A stretch of DNA of 64,000 bases from Odontocerum albicorne (lineage: Eukaryota > Arthropoda > Insecta > Trichoptera > Odontoceridae), in contig OX463838.1 of assembly GCA_949825065.1 (NCBI GenBank), forward strand, positions 9,711,246 through 9,775,245. Direction: 5' to 3'. Shown here in pieces: positions 1-15,353 of the stretch. Numbering within the stretch: the first letter of the stretch is position 1; every line of letters begins with the position of its first letter. Both the position numbers and the translations under genes were made by a program. Below the pieces are notes generated by a model. That model was given only the letters and a program-made list of their open reading frames with translations, was not told where the DNA came from and ran no database searches.

Positions 1-122
1 AAAGTTTAAGTGTTAACCAATACAAAGTCTAAGGGTCTATTCAATACAAAGTTTAAGGTTCTAACCAATACAAAGTCTAAAGTGCTAACCAATACACAGT
101 CTAAGGTGCTAACCAATCCAAT
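1..122. repeat. 24 bp tandem repeat at window start
   Basis: About five imperfect copies of a unit resembling gtgctaaccaatacaaagtc plus taag, with point differences between copies. The array is cut by the window edge, so its full length is unknown. Confidence 0.8.
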
Positions 123-386
123 GCCAAAGTTTCTTAATACGTATTAAATAAATTGACGCTATCGATTAATTTAGTACAACTGAAATTTGAAACAATAAGT
201 TACTTATACTGTTACTTTTTAACATTTTAATGCCATAGAATGTAATACGTACATATTTTTTTTACACGAATCTCGTGATATTTTAATGTCAAAAAATATA
301 TAAATTTGGTAATAAAAAAAACAAAGTAACACGCGGAATCATGATTCTACTACATTTACTTCTTCTTTCAAATTTGTGATTCAATA

Positions 387-391
387 TCAGT
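387..391 (+). promoter_or_regulatory. Possible initiator (TCAGT) of the secreted-protein gene
   Basis: TCAGT matches the arthropod initiator core and lies about 60 bp before the start codon at 450. No TATA box is placed 25-35 bp upstream; a tatataaat stretch near 295 is too far away. The motif is short enough to occur by chance. Confidence 0.25.
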
Positions 392-449
392 TGTGAACAA
401 GAGCTCCTAGGAGATAGAAGTCTTTCCTGAGTTTTAAGGATCAAATTCT

Positions 450-4842
<4,393 letters not shown>

Positions 4843-4901
4843 CAAGAGATTTCGGTTATGCATGATTTAAACACGTAGAAGCTTCTCATCTCAGTCATAT
4901 C

Positions 4902-4907
4902 ATTAAA
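4902..4907 (+). terminator. Possible poly(A) signal ATTAAA of the main transcript
   Basis: ATTAAA lies about 60 bp after the stop at 4842 and is followed by a T-rich stretch. Canonical AATAAA hexamers also occur near 5230, 5325 and 5350, so the true cleavage site is unresolved. Confidence 0.3.
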
Positions 4908-5880
4908 GAATTTTGTAATAATTTTTTTCTTAACATTGAGATTTTGCCTTTTTTTTTAATGTTTTAATTCATTATTCACCAAAAAATTGTTGCATTATTC
5001 ACCAAAAAATTGCACGTTGGTGCAGTTTGACTTAACTTTTGGTGTTCTATAAAGTCAGTAAATGAGATAAACATTGTTATTTTATTGAAAATAACAAGAG
5101 CCATTGCCGAAAAACTGTGAGGCACCTTGACAAATGATTTGATATGAAACCTGTATTGAACATTGCTTTAAAGAAAATTTGACCCTTTTTGAACGGTAAT
5201 TTATCATTTATGATTGAAACTAAAATCATATCAATAAAACAAAAATAGTGCATGTGTACATTTACTTTCAAGTATTTTAGCACTCTTTCTTAATTCATGG
5301 TTGGTTGAAATAAATCGCTGTATAGTAATAAATCTGCGAAGCTATGCACATAAAATAATAAATATATGATGTATCACACTCATTTTCTTTCGTCATGGCT
5401 TTTATTTTTTTATTTAGATCTAAAAAGACAAAATATTATTTCGATATGTTGTATTAAAATTGTACGCATAAAAGTTTAATAAACTATTTTTTTCTTATTA
5501 AGAACACTGTTTTTTTATCGAGAAAAATTTTACTTACATTTTTATACAGTAAATTTTACACATAATTCACGTGGTAGTTTTATACACTAAGAACAATCTA
5601 TTTATCTCTGATATCCATATAACTCTTTGATTTACCTATTGAGTACTTAATTTATTTATTTCTGTGTACTGAATTGTTAAGTATGCCACGTGTTTACAGT
5701 AGATGTTACCCTATCATTTGTATTAATATTACCCTATCATTTGTATCGATAGTGTTTTGACTCGAGCATGTAGTCCCAAGTTAGCGTGAATTGTGAGTTC
5801 TGTATATCATAAACCCTTAATGCTACTGCCGCTCTAGATATTTAGGCTTGGAAGTTGGATGAAATTGTTAAAGCACATAT
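4908..5880. other. AT-rich intergenic stretch
   Basis: No gene or recognised element. It holds a 22 bp direct duplication (attattcaccaaaaaattg core) near 4970-5025 and a duplicated ttaccctatcatttgtat near 5708-5745. Open frames here lack codon structure or homology that I can see. Confidence 0.5.
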
Positions 5881-5960
5881 ATTAGGAGTTAACATAAGTT
5901 GTGTCCATTTTTTTCCAAATGAAGAGAACAAGAGAACACAACAAAAAAAATTACAACAAA

Positions 5961-6290
5961 TTAGTCAATAATGTATTCTCCTTCATTATTTACAACTTCT
6001 TGCCAACGTTCTACAAGATTTCCAATGCCTGTGCGATAAAAACCATCCGGTCTTGACTCGAGGAATTCTTCCAACCATGTCCGCAATTCGACGTTATTAT
6101 TGAAGGAAACGCCGCGCAAATTGTTCGAAAGCGACAGGAAAAGGGAGAAAGCCGACGGCGCGAGGTCTGGAGAATATGGAGGGTCCAGCAGGACTTCCCA
6201 ACTAAGCGTTTGAACGGCATTTTTCGTAATGTTGGCGATATGAGGGCGGGCGTTATCGTGTTGCAGAATAACGCCATATTGCCGCTATAT
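5961..6290 (-). pseudogene. Mariner transposase C-terminal remnant, catalytic Asp replaced by Ala
   Basis: On the minus strand it reads ILQHDNARPHIAN, then YSPDLAPSAFSLF, RPDGFYRTGIGNLVERWQ, and a TAA at 5961-5963. These are the second and third catalytic blocks of a mariner DD34D transposase (DDE superfamily). The spacing of 34 residues is kept, but the third acidic residue is Ala, so the copy is dead. The N-terminal helix-turn-helix and first Asp are absent. Terminal repeats were not found. About 110 residues are continuous. Confidence 0.75.
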
Positions 6291-6539
6291 TTTGCTGCAT
6301 TTGCAGAATAATAAATTTGCAGAAGAATAATTAATACTTGTACACAAAAGAATAAACAAATAATTAAAATTCACGCCATTTCGATGATCTTCTCCAGGTC
6401 TGACGATCCAGTACCTTTTCCCTCCAACAGTCTCCCTTGTGATTTATTTGTAATACACGATCCAGGAATTCTAAAGAGCAGTTTAAGAATAAGATTATAA
6501 TAAAAAAATATTAAACAGAAAAGATCATAAAAGGTTGAA

Positions 6540-6910
6540 TAATTTATAATATTAATTATGCTGATGATACTGTTCTTCTTGAGGATAATTTACAAAGTTA
6601 ACAAGTATTATTAGGTAGGGTTAGCACGGCCTGTAACGGGAGGCTTGAGAGTGAACATATTAAAGACAAAATTTATGATTGTCGGTAAAAGGAAAGTACT
6701 GACAAGGGTGTCTCTTGTTATCAATAATTAAACTGTTGAGCAAGTCGAACAATATAAATATATTAAATGCTAGCTAAAAAATCAATAGGATCTTTCTTAG
6801 TCTTAAGAGATCAAAGTAAAAGTCTGTTTTTCCAAAATGTAGGATCGCTAATGCAACAAAGATTTCAATTTTGACTTACGTATGCGAATTTTGCGTTGCT
6901 ACATACTACC
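6540..6910 (+). mobile_element. Decayed LINE reverse transcriptase fragment
   Basis: Across broken frames it reads NYADDTVLLEDNLQ, the catalytic box of a non-LTR reverse transcriptase, and downstream residues resembling KFMIVGKRKVLTRVSLVI and VEQVEQYKY. Stops and shifts are frequent. It is probably the upstream part of the LINE-A copy at 7195-7745. Confidence 0.65.
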
Positions 6911-7194
6911 TTGATCAAAAAGTTTTAGGATCAGCCACCTTGTGGCGCTGTCAGTCACACAGACTAAAAACGATTATTGACTGACTAAAAAAGATTATTT
7001 ACTGACTAAAAAAAATCGACCGGTTGAATAGGTATGCTTCATTTGCCAAGGAATCGACACGTTCATTGACCATACCAACGTGTGAATGCAAGCCAGAAAT
7101 ATGCCCATGATATTTGGTATTTAACTTCAATACATTTTTTCGTGTTTAGGGAATTTCATGAAAATGTAATTTGTCATTTTCATAAAATATCTAT

Positions 7195-7745
7195 TAGGAT
7201 TCCAATTTGTATTTATTCTATAGAATGAAATGTGGACATGGAAACATGAGCCGAATAAATGGTATAGAAATGCGTCCACTGAGAAAAATATAATAAATGG
7301 TTGAAAGAAATTGCTGTAAAGCAATTAGTCCGCCAGATGTTCCATGTTTAACCATATACACAAAGGAATGAAAATAAAAATACACGAAGTGACAATGTAT
7401 GACATAATACGTGGATAGGGATAAATGTGACTTAAGGGTGATGTGAAGTTGAAACAGAGCACTCTGAGACGGTTTGGATATGTGGAACAAATAAATAGAA
7501 AAGACTAACAAAATAAATATACTGTGTAAATGTGAGTAAAAAGCATGGTAGAGGAAGAACAAGGAAAATATGGTTGGAACAAGTGAATGATATTTTAAAA
7601 TAAATAAAAAAAATTAGATAATCGTAGGAGTTGTGTAAGAAGATTGATGTAAATATGCGAATGATGTGTGTGTCGATATAGGTAAGTCTGACAATCTGTC
7701 TTCTCTGCCTGCCCTGACAGGGAAATTGGGTGATGTTATGTATCA
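7195..7745 (+). mobile_element. LINE-A 3' fragment
   Basis: Degraded C-terminal reading (RRFGYVEQINR, then HGRGRTRKIWLEQVNDILK) ending in the gacagggaaattgggtgatg block. A short piece near 7315-7345 (caattagtccgccag) matches the SINE tail and may be a separate scrap. Confidence 0.7.
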
Positions 7746-7749
7746 TTGG

Positions 7750-9124
7750 TATAACACTTGCTGAAAACAATAAGCTACATTTGTATTCAAGATTTGAAGT
7801 CGGGAATACAATATAATAATATTAAGCATTTTTTAACATAACTTTTATAAATTCTAGGTTATGTCTTCATTTCACATGCGCGATAATTTCTCTAAATTTT
7901 AACTAAAAACCGAGTTACATATGAATAAAAAGTCCAATTTTTCTTTCTGATTTTATTGTCAATACATCGATTTTTTGCTACGATTGTATCTGCTTGAATT
8001 TTCATTCCAATCTGTCGAGATACAACCTTTCAAGGATTCGTCTGTACACAAAATAATTCGAATACAGCAAAATCATTTTTATAACACTTACTTTGGAATT
8101 AATCTGTTCATTTTTACTACAAAGAGCATTTACTTGGAACTTTTTACCCTTTTTCGTATTTTGATACGAATTGTCGAAATTTTTTACGCAGATCGCGTTT
8201 GAGAGAAATTTTACGGTTCGCAATGATACTGGTTTCAGTCAGCTCGTGGACCGTTCGGGAGGAGGTCGTTTTGTTGGTGTTTCAGTTCATAACATCGTCT
8301 CTCGTTCGCCGGCAACAGCTGTTGTTCGGCTGTCATTCTCGAAAAGAGTAAACTAAAATTCGATTTATTTATTGAAAAACCGTTCAATTTTAACTTTCTA
8401 AACTTTCTAAACATTTCATCGGTTAACTTTCGTTTCAAGTCTGTTATCGTTGTATTTTTTTTTTCGAAAAACAATCAAGACATTTGAAAAAAAATACACC
8501 AAGTCTACTACTGTGTTTAATTTAATTTTTAAGTTATCTTTTTTCATTTAGTGTTCATAGCATAGTTATTTAATAGTTATTAGTGTATACCTAGACTATG
8601 TTATTAAAGTGAATGTTAATTTACGAAGTATTTTAACAATAAATTGTTTTGTTGATGTCAAATACAAAACACGTGTGCGCCTTTTGACAAATAAAGATTT
8701 CTTCATAATTTTAATCAAAAAAGTATTGTCAAATTAGTTCATTGGTGATATAATTACACTTGTTTGTTATTTACTATAAAAAAGGTTTGTGTTCAACGTT
8801 GCGAGTATTCAAGGTAAGTTTTTTTATAAATATAATTATTTATTCATGTCATAGACAATCGAGCAAATAATCTATTCAATTGAATATGAAAAGCTAATAT
8901 AGGAATACATAAATTATTAAGGAGTATAAAGCATACGAGTTATTTGTTAAGTTAAAAAGAACGTACTAACAATTGAATTTACAAAGCACAAAGCAATGAG
9001 TTGATATATTGAAAACATTAATCATTATATATGGTATAATAATATATGTTATGTTATGGTAAGTGATATAAAAGAGTAACCCTTTAAAGTTTATTTTCGA
9101 AGGATATTTTCGCTTAAATGACTA
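7750..9124. other. Non-coding stretch with a GC-richer patch
   Basis: No supported gene. Around 8190-8350 the base composition is less AT-rich than its surroundings. A TATAAAA (8775-8781) followed by a strong donor (caag|GTAAGT, 8811-8817) could be a short non-coding first exon, but nothing confirms it. The stretch about 8650-8720 resembles 24270-24390 (tgcgcctt, then cataattttaat), suggesting an uncharacterised dispersed repeat. Confidence 0.35.
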
Positions 9125-9480
9125 CTTGTATATTTATTTATTTAACACTTTTATTGCAAATACAATCTGGTGGGCGTATTACCAGGCTGCAATATCTTCC
9201 ACCCAACCAGACAAAAGTAAATGAAGCAAGTTACATGGTTGCATAAATCATTCAAATGACTATCTATAAATACATATATGCCCTCGAGCCCCATAAAGAC
9301 GGACAATCACCCGAGCATTATTTTTTATATAAAGTGAGATATCATCAATCAAAAGAAAAGGAAGGGATGATGGTGGAGAGGAAAGGAAAAGAAAAATCGA
9401 GAATGAAACACGTTATTTTACTGACTAGAAATTAAGAGTTTTTTCAGTCGCTTCTTAAAGCATACCAAGGACGGAGCGAG
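9125..9480 (-). mobile_element. Family B repeat, single-unit version
   Basis: Shares its left part (ttattgcaaatacaatctgg, then cccaaccagacaaaagtaaa) and its right part (cacgttattttactgactag, then aattaagagttttttc) with 57955-58790. Here the middle has one copy of the segment that forms a seven-copy array there. The left end resembles the SINE 3' tail in reverse, so the 3' end is probably on the left. Confidence 0.6.
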
Positions 9481-9629
9481 TGTTATACTGGTTTATTAGT
9501 CTTATAGTGGCATATCGTTATTTTATAATAAAATAACACTTGTGAGCGTTTGGTTTGGGAATTTTCTAAGGTCCAGTAAATAAATTTAGGTGAAATGAAT
9601 AAATCGTGATGGACCCATCCATACATCTA

Positions 9630-9995
9630 TGTGTATATCATCACGCCGTGTCTATTGCGGTGTAGACAGAGATAACAGATCTCCACACGTATCAATCCAA
9701 ACATTAATTTTGCTTCCTCCATTCATACATGCCCTAGTTGCTAAGACGCTTGTCTCCTAGCCCGAAGGTTGCGGGTTTGATTAACGTTAGAATCCAGATT
9801 TTTCTAAAGAGGATTTCAGTGTAGTTTTCACTTAAGGCCTCTTTAACATATTTCTGGCTACACTGACCGGCCAGGGTGTACTGTGTACAACGTAAGTGTA
9901 ATACAATACATCTCGCAACGCACAGCCTTCAATTATTCATATATTTTCATTTAAATTCCTTTCAAAATAGTGTACTCTTGATTCAGCTACGTTGT
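9630..9995 (-). mobile_element. LINE-A 3' fragment, interrupted by a SINE
   Basis: The end block atcacgccgtgtctattgcg (9648-9667) and flanking sequence to about 9727 continue after the SINE at about 9912 with tttcaaaatagtgtactctt. That is the arrangement seen uninterrupted at 10578-10800. Confidence 0.65.
9728..9910 (+). mobile_element. tRNA-derived SINE inserted in LINE-A
   Basis: Box A-like gccctagttgctaagacgct, box B-like ggttgcgggtttgattaacg, body tttcacttaaggcctcttta, tail ccagggtgtactgtgtacaa. It is flanked on both sides by LINE-A sequence, so it is younger than that LINE copy. Confidence 0.82.
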
Positions 9996-9997
9996 CA

Positions 9998-10205
9998 TCT
10001 ACTTATTCTTCCCAGTGTCATGACAGGTCCCCCCAACGTTGAATATCACTTGAGAGTAGACATCTTTGTCCCCGGCAGCCCGAAAAAGATATCCAACGCT
10101 CTTTATGCCAGTCCAATTACATATATTGCGGAGCCAGGAGATTTGCGTCCTGCCAACATCCTTTCGACCTTCTATTTTGCCTTGGATGATCAGCTGCAGT
10201 AATTT
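9998..10205 (-). mobile_element. RTE-like LINE 3' end
   Basis: Same 3' end as the large element at 39781-41999 (ggtccccccaacgttgaata, then Arg-Gly-Arg and Trp-Leu-Arg-Asn-Ile coding remnants on the minus strand). Only the last 200 bp are present. A second, similar piece follows 105 bp later. Confidence 0.7.
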
Positions 10206-10306
10206 GTATTTTCTATTTATTTTCTAGTAACATAGTTATAAGAGATTTAGAAGCAACTTGAGACATAAATTAATGTTTTTTAAGTATTTTTTCAAAGAAT
10301 GTTTAC

Positions 10307-10545
10307 TTCTTCTTCTTCACAGTGTCATGTCAGGTCCCCCCCAATGTTGAATATCACCTGAGAGTAGACATCTTTGTCCACGGCAGCCCGAAAAAGATCT
10401 CCAATGCTCCTTATGCAAGTCCAATTACGTATATTGCGGAGCCAGGAGATTTGCCTCCTGCCAACATCTTTTCGACCTTCTATTTTGCCTTGGATGATCA
10501 GTTGCAGTAATTTGTACTTTGCTCCTCTGAGTATATGACCCAAGT
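10307..10545 (-). mobile_element. Second RTE-like LINE 3' end, side by side
   Basis: Minus strand reads MSYLGHILRGAKYKLLQLII and KIEGRKDVGRRQISWLRNI, matching the C-terminus of the 39.8 kb LINE. A (TTC)n tail (10307-10318) marks its 3' end. It is highly similar to 9998-10205. Confidence 0.75.
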
Positions 10546-10577
10546 AGGACACCTACAAGTAAATTAAAACTGAGATG

Positions 10578-10900
10578 GGTATATATAGTACATCTTGTCA
10601 TCACGCCGTTTTTTTTCTAGAGTAGGCAGAAATAACAGATCTCCATACTGTTACATTCAAACACACAACTTTGTCTCCTCCACATTTATACATTTCGTCA
10701 TGTACAATCTTTCATCATTCATACTTCTCACTTTACCTTCTTTCAAAATATGTCACACTTGATCAAGTCACGTTTTCCTTTGCCTAACTCTTCCACGCCC
10801 ACCTTGCTCTGACTTGTATTATCGTTGTCATACTGTTGTTATTCTTCTCTCCATATGTCTAAACAATCGTAAATGCCCTATCTTCATTTTATTTAAAACA
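10578..10900 (-). mobile_element. LINE-A 3' fragment
   Basis: Ends with tcatcacgccgttttttttc (10598-10617) and keeps the decayed RPR-K-x-DLIK region on the minus strand. It continues the LINE-A sequence interrupted at 9995. Confidence 0.65.
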
Positions 10901-11234
10901 TTAATTTATCCATGCATTTATTTCTGATGTCTTTATTTCACCTTCTTGGATGCATTGAAACTTCACATTTTTTTGGTGCACGCATCTTCATAGCATCAAT
11001 CTTACTTTTATCATTTTGTGCCAAGTCCATACGTGGAGATGGACATCTACACACTTTTTATGTATTGTCATTTCGTTATGTCAACTATAAATAATAGTAT
11101 ATTTTTCACTAAACTACGAGTATAATACTCGTATGTTAACTGATTCTGATGATTTAATCTGGTTACCGGCTGAAGTCAGTTTTGATTAGTTCAACTTTAT
11201 CATTTAATTGCTTTACAAATATCATCATCATTGT

Positions 11235-12100
11235 CAACCAGGGTCGATCCACTGCTGGATGAAGGTCTCCCCAAGTTGACTCCAAATACTCGTAGTTCGG
11301 TTTTTTGCTCGTTGATGCCATGTGATGTTGCCATGCTTCCTGATTTCATCTATCCAGTGTACCTTCGGTCTTCTTCTGGACCTCTTTATGCCTCTTGGAT
11401 ACTATTGGATTATTTCGGATGTCTATCAGGAGTCTGACATTCTGGCTGTGTGCTGCCCATTGCCACTTCATTCTTTTGCACACCTTTATAACGTCTTCTA
11501 CCTTTGTTATATTGCGAATCCAGGTGTTTCGTTTATGGTCTCTTTTAGTATAACCCAACATGCATCTCTCCATGTCCCTTTGTGCGGTCTGGAGCTTTTG
11601 TGTGTTCTTTACTGTGAGTGTCCGGAGCTTTTGTGTGTCTGGGTCTGGAGCTTTTGTGTGTTCTTACTGGGAGAATACACTGGTTGTAGACCCTTTGCTT
11701 TAAGGATATTGGGAGATTACATTTGAAGATGTTGTTCAAACGTCCAAATGAGCTCCACGCTAGTTTTGTCCTTCGTGCTATTTCCTTCGATATTCCACCT
11801 ACAAAGGAAATAAGTTAGCCCAGATACACATATTCCTGGACAAGTTCTAGTGGCTTACCATCTACGTTTATTGGTTTCGGGGTAGCAAAGCTGTTCATCG
11901 TATATTTGGTTTTCGATGTATTCATTTTTAAACCAACTTCTTTACTGACCTCTGCCAATTCTTGCAGTTAGTGCTGAAGATCATTCGGGTTTTGTGAGAA
12001 TATAACGATATTGTCTGCAAATCTCAAATGGCTCGGGTATTTTCCATCAATCACCAGGCCTTTATTGTCCCATTCTAGTTTATTGAAAACGTATTTAAAT
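11235..12100 (-). pseudogene. Degraded non-LTR reverse transcriptase (endonuclease-RT type)
   Basis: Broken minus-strand reading with family motifs in order: KEVGLKMNTSKTKYTMNS (after the YADD region), EYVYLG, EIARRTKLAWSSFGRLNNIF, NLPISLKQRVYNQCILPV, MERCMLGYTKRDHKRNTWI, and VCKRMKWQWAAHSQN. This is the thumb and C-terminal region of an RTE or related LINE. It has stop codons, frame shifts and an inserted local repeat (cttttgtgtg, about 11590-11665). No endonuclease part is left. Confidence 0.75.
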
Positions 12101-12284
12101 ATATAAGATCACAAGTATTACGTGCTTTATTATTTGTCATGGTAAAATTTATTTGAAAATCATAGAGTAATATATATTTAAAAAAATACTGAAAAATAAA
12201 TGTTACTGCAAGTACGTTCTTTGTTCGTATGTTAGGCAGGTACTAAGCTTCATCCGAATACATAGTTTGGAACAGACCGGGGAC

Positions 12285-12470
12285 TGAAAAATAATGGAAG
12301 TATATAATTGGAAAACAAAATTACTTAAGAAAGATAAGAAGGATGAGAAATATAACAACATTTATGACGAGATGTATGCGTGTGGATAAAGCATACAGTT
12401 TTTGTGGATGGTATTGAGATTTGTCCTCTCTACCTACTTTAAAATGAATATGGTGTGATGATATGAATGT
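12285..12470 (+). mobile_element. LINE-A terminal fragment
   Basis: Ends in tttaaaatgaatatggtgtg atg after a tctctctacctact block, a decayed version of the LINE-A end. Confidence 0.5.
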
Positions 12471-12689
12471 ATCATTCCTAGAGTACTGCCATCAAAGAAT
12501 TTTTTTCAAATAATTCCTGAAACCTACAATTTTTCCTTCTAGCGAATAGTTCTGAAACTTTTTTCAGATAATATAGCCTTGAATGTGGGGATAAATATTG
12601 ATGATATCGTGCAAACCTTCAATTTATAAACTCCAGGTTGAAAAAAATCACCAAAATCTGTCTAGTGAGAGCTTTAGTTTTTCTATAGC

Positions 12690-13105
12690 ACTCGATGGAG
12701 TGGAAATATGGACACTGAAAAAAGGAAATATATACTCGTATGCTCGATACTTTGTGGTGTAAGCGCTGAATCCTTCATATATCATGATCTACAAGACACA
12801 CCAATGTGACGATCAAGATCTGCAGATCAATGAAAGCTGTCAACGATATGCAGGAAGAAAATTTTGCTATACTTTGGGCATGCCGCTAGAAGAGATGAAT
12901 ACAGTTTGGAGAAGCTGGTGTTGACTAGAAGCGATGAACGAAATAATAGTTTCTAGCTAAATGGAAAGACCAAATGAAAGACTAGACTAGTTCCTTGTTG
13001 AGTGCTGCACTCTTCATTGATCAGGACCGAGAGCAGTGGGGGCGAATTATTTGCTCAGTTTCAGATCACCTAAGAACCACAACACTCCGCCGAGAGAAAC
13101 CTAAG
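12690..13105 (+). mobile_element. LINE C-terminal fragment, decayed
   Basis: Broken plus-strand reading with LDGVEIWTLKKG, then KWKDQMKD, SSLLSAALFIDQDREQWGRI and SVSDHLRTTTLRREK. These resemble the final segment after the thumb of a LINE reverse transcriptase. It does not match LINE-A or LINE-B closely. Confidence 0.5.
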
Positions 13106-13139
13106 ATATACGAAAAAAAAAAACAGATTTCTAGGTAAC

Positions 13140-13235
13140 TGCTCTTCCATGACTTGCCTAATTTGAAAACCCTTGTCTTTTACCAGGGGTTTCGGGGTCG
13201 ATACGAAAGGCTATTCCTCATGATCGAGTATGATT
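13140..13235 (+). mobile_element. SINE head fragment
   Basis: Keeps tccatgacttgcctaatttg and ccaggggtttcggggtcgat (box B-like). The body is missing. Confidence 0.5.
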
Positions 13236-13364
13236 GCCAGCCATTTTGTGGACAGAAGATTCTTGTGCATGTGTTGATTTATACTCTTTTCAAATTTCCT
13301 AGACGATCGTTAGGTTTAATTTGCTGCAGCCTTTAGCTAGGCAGAGTTTTATTTATTTAAAACC

Positions 13365-13460
13365 TATTCTCCTCCATGACCTTGTTGGTAAGACGCTTGT
13401 CTTTAATCCAGGAGCTTCGAGTTCAATTACTGATGGTATTAAAAGAAAAAGGTTTCACTT
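13365..13460 (+). mobile_element. SINE head fragment
   Basis: ctccatgaccttgttggtaa gacgcttgtc, a box B-like gagcttcgagttcaattact, then the tttcactttgg body start. Truncated after about 95 bp. Confidence 0.6.
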
Positions 13461-13919
13461 TGGTTTAAGAATTCGCCTGGTAACCATAGTCGTATTCACT
13501 CTTTGCAAATATACTCATGATAAATCATGCAAAATATTTTCAAAGAGTTATCTTAACACTTTCAGGGCTGTTCTTACTTGCTAATTCATTCACATACAAA
13601 ATGAGGTCTAACATAAAACAGGTTTGTTATTACAAAAAAATACATATTTTTTCCACTTTGATTTAAAATTAGAAAAATTCAACATTTCTCATATAAAAGA
13701 AAGCATACTTTTTAATACTTTGATAAAAAAGCAATTTTCGAATATATTTTCCTCTTTGCGCCAAATCTGATATTTTTCTCTCGTAATATATGAATTTCGT
13801 TTTTCTTTAGCTTTACATAATTTACTCAACACAAAACCTGGAATCAAATAAAACCGAAATGAATATAATGAAACTGTACAGTATCAAAATCTGCTGAGAT
13901 GAAAACCCACGTTTAACTT
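13461..13919. other. AT-rich stretch without recognised features
   Basis: No gene, repeat or motif that I can support. Confidence 0.4.
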
Positions 13920-14320
13920 TTGACTTAACTAGATGTATGAGAGTGATACGTGGGAGAAAAATACATGGAGTGACAATGTATGGTTGAGTGATTAGGGATA
14001 AATGTGAACTTAAGACATATGTATTAGGTAAATTGAAGAAGAGCATTCTGAGATGGTTTGGACATGTGGAATGAATGAATGACTAACAAATTAAATATAT
14101 AATGCAAATGTGCATGGGAAGCGTGGTAGAGGAAGACTAAGGAAAGTATGGTTAGATATTCTGAAAGAAGTAAATGTAAATAATCAAAGAAATCGTAAGA
14201 GTTATATTAGAAGATTTATGAATGTAGAGGAAACGAAACATGCGAGATGTCAAAGGAAAGTCTAGTGTTCTGTCTTTTATGCCTATATCAACAGGGAAAT
14301 GGCGTGATGGTATATATGCG
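13920..14320 (+). mobile_element. LINE-A 3' fragment
   Basis: Decayed C-terminal coding: RWFGHVE, then GKRGRGRLRKVWL, followed by tatatcaacagggaaatggc gtgatgg. One of the better-preserved LINE-A ends. Confidence 0.75.
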
Positions 14321-14324
14321 AGTG

Positions 14325-15350
14325 ACTTTTAAATTTAATATTTAATTCTCTCAAAACTTAAAAGAATTAGAATTTTACATAATTTTAGGAATGATTGATC
14401 GTATGCTATTTTAAGCCTAAGTATGGAACCTTAGCTAAAAAGTCTCAAAGCCTTAGGTTGCCAATATTTTGAAATCAAAAAGAAATTTGTTACACAAAAG
14501 AAATACGAAGACAAAAATGATCGATAATAGAATCAGTCAAAAATGACAAACATGTTTTCAACAAGTATTAAATATCTACAGGAATATCATATATCCACAT
14601 ATTGTTGTGAATTATAATATTTTATTATAATATTTTACGAAATTATGAATGATTAAAAATATGAAAATTGTTTCAAAGAGACTAAAATATCAAGACTAAA
14701 TTCTACGAAATAATAAGAAAAAATGTTGAGATCTGAAATTTAATTTCGTTCATTTTCAGAAGTGAAAACGACAAACTTAGCATTTTGTAAATCTATTTAA
14801 TTCATAGTTATAAAACTTTTCGACTGGATTTTAATTTGCTCAGTCTGGAATTATTTTCGGCCGTGGCAATAATTTTGCCCGTGAGGCTTATTTTTTTTAG
14901 AGAAAGTTCAATTTCAGTAATGAAATCAGAAGGGAATATATTAAAATATCTCAAAAGGTTTCTAGGATTTAGAGATACAAATTTTAGTTTTTTTACAATT
15001 GTATTATTTGTTCCTCTGTCTATTGATGTTTACTGATGTTTCTCATTAAGCTGTTTTATTAAACGTTTTGTATTCTTGCAGAGTTTTGTATATTATTAGC
15101 TTTGTTTGCCATTTGTTTGTTAATTCATTCATTCACTGATTTTATAAGATACACGCACTCGTATATTGAGTAGCACAGAGTGACCAAAAATTTAAAAAAA
15201 ATTCAAATAATTCCATCAATTACTTAATACAAAGCAACTGATCATTTTGCAATTATTTACGCAAAAATATTAGTTGTTATTATTATTATCTTCCTGATAT
15301 AATATTGTTATTATTATATCAGAAATACGTTAAAGTAAAAACCTTTAGCC
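14325..15350. other. AT-rich stretch without recognised features
   Basis: No supported gene. It includes a short inverted run around ataatattgttattattata near 15298-15320, next to the Harbinger pair. Confidence 0.4.
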
Positions 15351-15353
15351 TAA

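Noticed and set aside
8761..8820. TATAAAA followed by a GTAAGT donor as a non-coding first exon
   Set aside because: Spacing leaves only a few bases of exon after the expected start site, and no downstream exon was found.
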